Source: CAIKZY01 sp044345075 (GTDB lineage Bacteria; Actinomycetota; Actinomycetes; S36-B12). Taken from it: a stretch of 6,361 nt of DNA. How positions within the stretch are numbered: position 1 is the stretch's first letter; the number at the start of each line of letters is the position of its first letter. Both the position numbers and the translations under genes were made by a program. The stretch covers positions 1-6,361 of the forward strand of contig JBIJBU010000107.1 in assembly GCA_044345075.1 (NCBI GenBank). The letters run 5' to 3'. Shown here in pieces: positions 5,173 through 6,361 of the stretch. The notes under the pieces are model-generated. The model saw only the letters and a list, made by a program, of their open reading frames with translations. It did no database searches and was not told where the DNA came from.

Positions 5173-6361
5173 CTATGCAGATCGACTTCCGTTGGCGGTA
5201 GCAATGAGCCTCCGTTCACCTTCTCGCGAGGGAAGAAGCAGCGCGGGAAGGATGGCCGCAGCAGCGACGACCGCAAGGACCCCGAAAGCGAGGGTCACTC
5301 CGCCATCCTGCAACAGCACAGCAACAACGGCCGCGCCGGCCGCGCCGCCGAAGTTACGCATGAGAATCATGAAGGAGGTTGCCGCGCCAACATCATCGCG
5401 AGGAGCTGCGTGCTGAATCAAGAGGAGCGCCGGGATCAAAATGAGTCCCGCAGATGCGCCCACCAAAACTGATGACAAAAGGAGCGAGGGGTAGGAGGCC
5501 GAAAGCACAACTGTGACTGATGCTCCGATCGCGAGAACGGCCGAGAGAAGTGCCAACGGCTTTGTCCCGGTGCGAAGTGCGAGCGTCCCGGTGAAGGCCC
5601 CGAGCAGCAACCACAGCAGCGTCAGAGGGACGACAACGATTCCCGAGTTGAGCCCCGGAGCGGCATCTTGGGCGAGCAGAGGCAAAAAGGTGAGCATCGC
5701 GAACTGAACGAAGCCGATGATGAGAGCAACTGAAGATGCAGCCACGATGGTTCGCGATCTCAGCAGAACCGCAGGAATCAGCCCGTCTCTTCGACGCAGG
5801 GCATGCCACACGAAGGCCACCAGCGCGAGTATGCCTGCGACAAGTGCGGCCCACCATGAGCGTTCGATTCCCAGGAGAAGGAGTGTGAGACCAGATGTCA
5901 TGAGAATGCTTCCCCGCGCGTCAAAGCGACGGGTCTCCGACTCACGCGGACGGCTGCTGAGCTTCCCCCACAGCAGCACGCCGGTGATGGCAATCACCGG
6001 GAGAATGGCAGCGAAGGCCCAACGCCACGAGAACCCGATCAGTGCACCGCCGATAAGCGGGCCGAGACCGGCCGCGGTGCCATACGCAACGTTGTAGTAC
6101 ACCTGGAGGCGGGCTCGCTCTTCACCGGTGCACCGAGCTGCGACGATTGCCTGACCCACCGGCACGAGCCCACCCGCACCGGCGCCCTGAATGAGACGTC
6201 CGAGGATGAGCAGCGGCAGGCTGGTCGCGAGCATTGCGACGACCGTGCCGATAGTGAAGACCAAGAGGGCCGCCCACATCGCGTTGCGCTCACCGCGCAG
6301 GTCCATCCAGCGACCCCACAGCGGGATCGACACCGTCGACGTAAGGAGGTAGCCGGCGATG
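5173..6361 (-). CDS. MFS transporter, DHA2-like drug exporter (5' end outside window)
   Basis: The frame is open to the right edge, so the true start and first membrane helix are missing; 395 residues are visible. The visible part begins at IAGYLLTSTVSIPLW, helix two of a major facilitator. Motif A follows (GRWMDLRGER, 16-25), then the helix-four LILGRLIQGAGAGG with Arg55. The antiporter motif C is YGTAAGLGPLIGG (about 93-105), and FSWRWAFAA follows it. Between the two halves, DARGSILMTSGLTLLLLGIE and ALVAGILALVAFVW look like the two extra helices of the 14-helix DHA2 group. These proteins export drugs, dyes or other amphipathic compounds in exchange for protons; the substrate is not predictable. 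An in-frame GTG at 6333 lies inside helix two and is not a believable start. The gene is the first in a minus-strand run of four membrane proteins, with a 102-base gap before UbiA. Confidence 0.9.
   Translation of the reverse strand, partial: IAGYLLTSTVSIPLWGRWMDLRGERNAMWAALLVFTIGTVVAMLATSLPLLILGRLIQGAGAGGLVPVGQAIVAARCTGEERARLQVYYNVAYGTAAGLGPLIGGALIGFSWRWAFAAILPVIAITGVLLWGKLSSRPRESETRRFDARGSILMTSGLTLLLLGIERSWWAALVAGILALVAFVWHALRRRDGLIPAVLLRSRTIVAASSVALIIGFVQFAMLTFLPLLAQDAAPGLNSGIVVVPLTLLWLLLGAFTGTLALRTGTKPLALLSAVLAIGASVTVVLSASYPSLLLSSVLVGASAGLILIPALLLIQHAAPRDDVGAATSFMILMRNFGGAAGAAVVAVLLQDGGVTLAFGVLAVVAAAAILPALLLPSREGERRLIATANGSRSA

Noticed and set aside
5058..5276. Minus-strand frame of 72 residues spanning the MFS-UbiA spacer
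   Set aside because: Most of it overlaps the 3' end of the MFS gene in another frame, and it has no recognisable fold or ribosome site.
6333..6333. GTG at 6333 as the start of the MFS gene
   Set aside because: It falls inside the second membrane helix just before motif A, and the frame stays open to the window edge.
1..6361. CRISPR array, tRNA, rRNA, insertion sequence or phage/defence genes
   Set aside because: I saw no regularly spaced repeats, no cloverleaf-like or rRNA sequence, no transposase or integrase, and no toxin, nuclease or restriction motifs in any frame with gene-like features.

Overview
The window looks like chromosomal DNA of a moderately high-GC actinobacterium (roughly 60% G+C by eye, not counted). 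The reasons are the frequent GTG starts, very short gene spacers, and protein relatives typical of Actinomycetota, such as the SGNH hydrolase with the RLRGRSSGDG tail. Tight packing would fit a small-genome aquatic actinobacterium, but the sequence does not prove the genus. I see no rRNA, tRNA, CRISPR array, insertion sequence, phage gene or other mobile element.

Seven protein genes fill almost everything. Six are on the minus strand and one on the plus strand. The left block (1-1336, minus) is a two-gene unit: an SGNH/GDSL hydrolase followed 24 bases later by an AhpD/carboxymuconolactone decarboxylase-like protein that runs off the left edge. A 76-base divergent spacer (1337-1412) separates it from the only plus-strand gene, a small two-domain protein (DUF4287 plus a DUF1801/YdhG-like domain). 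That gene converges on, and overlaps by four bases, the end of a monovalent cation:proton antiporter.

The right block (1967-6361, minus) is a run of four integral membrane proteins. In transcription order they are a DHA2-like MFS exporter (its start lies beyond the right edge), a UbiA-type prenyltransferase, an aquaporin-family channel and the antiporter. UbiA and the aquaporin overlap by GTGA and are probably translated together. Gaps of about 100 bases lie before UbiA and before the antiporter, so whether all four share one transcript is open. An aquaporin next to a cation:proton antiporter suggests a link to osmotic or pH balance. The acceptor and product of the UbiA enzyme cannot be read from sequence.

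I found no clear new multi-gene system. The points most worth a second look are the unusual pore residues and long charged tail of the aquaporin, its coupling to UbiA, the altered histidines in the AhpD-like active site, the antiporter that ends where related proteins carry an RCK domain, and the overlapping convergent stop codons.
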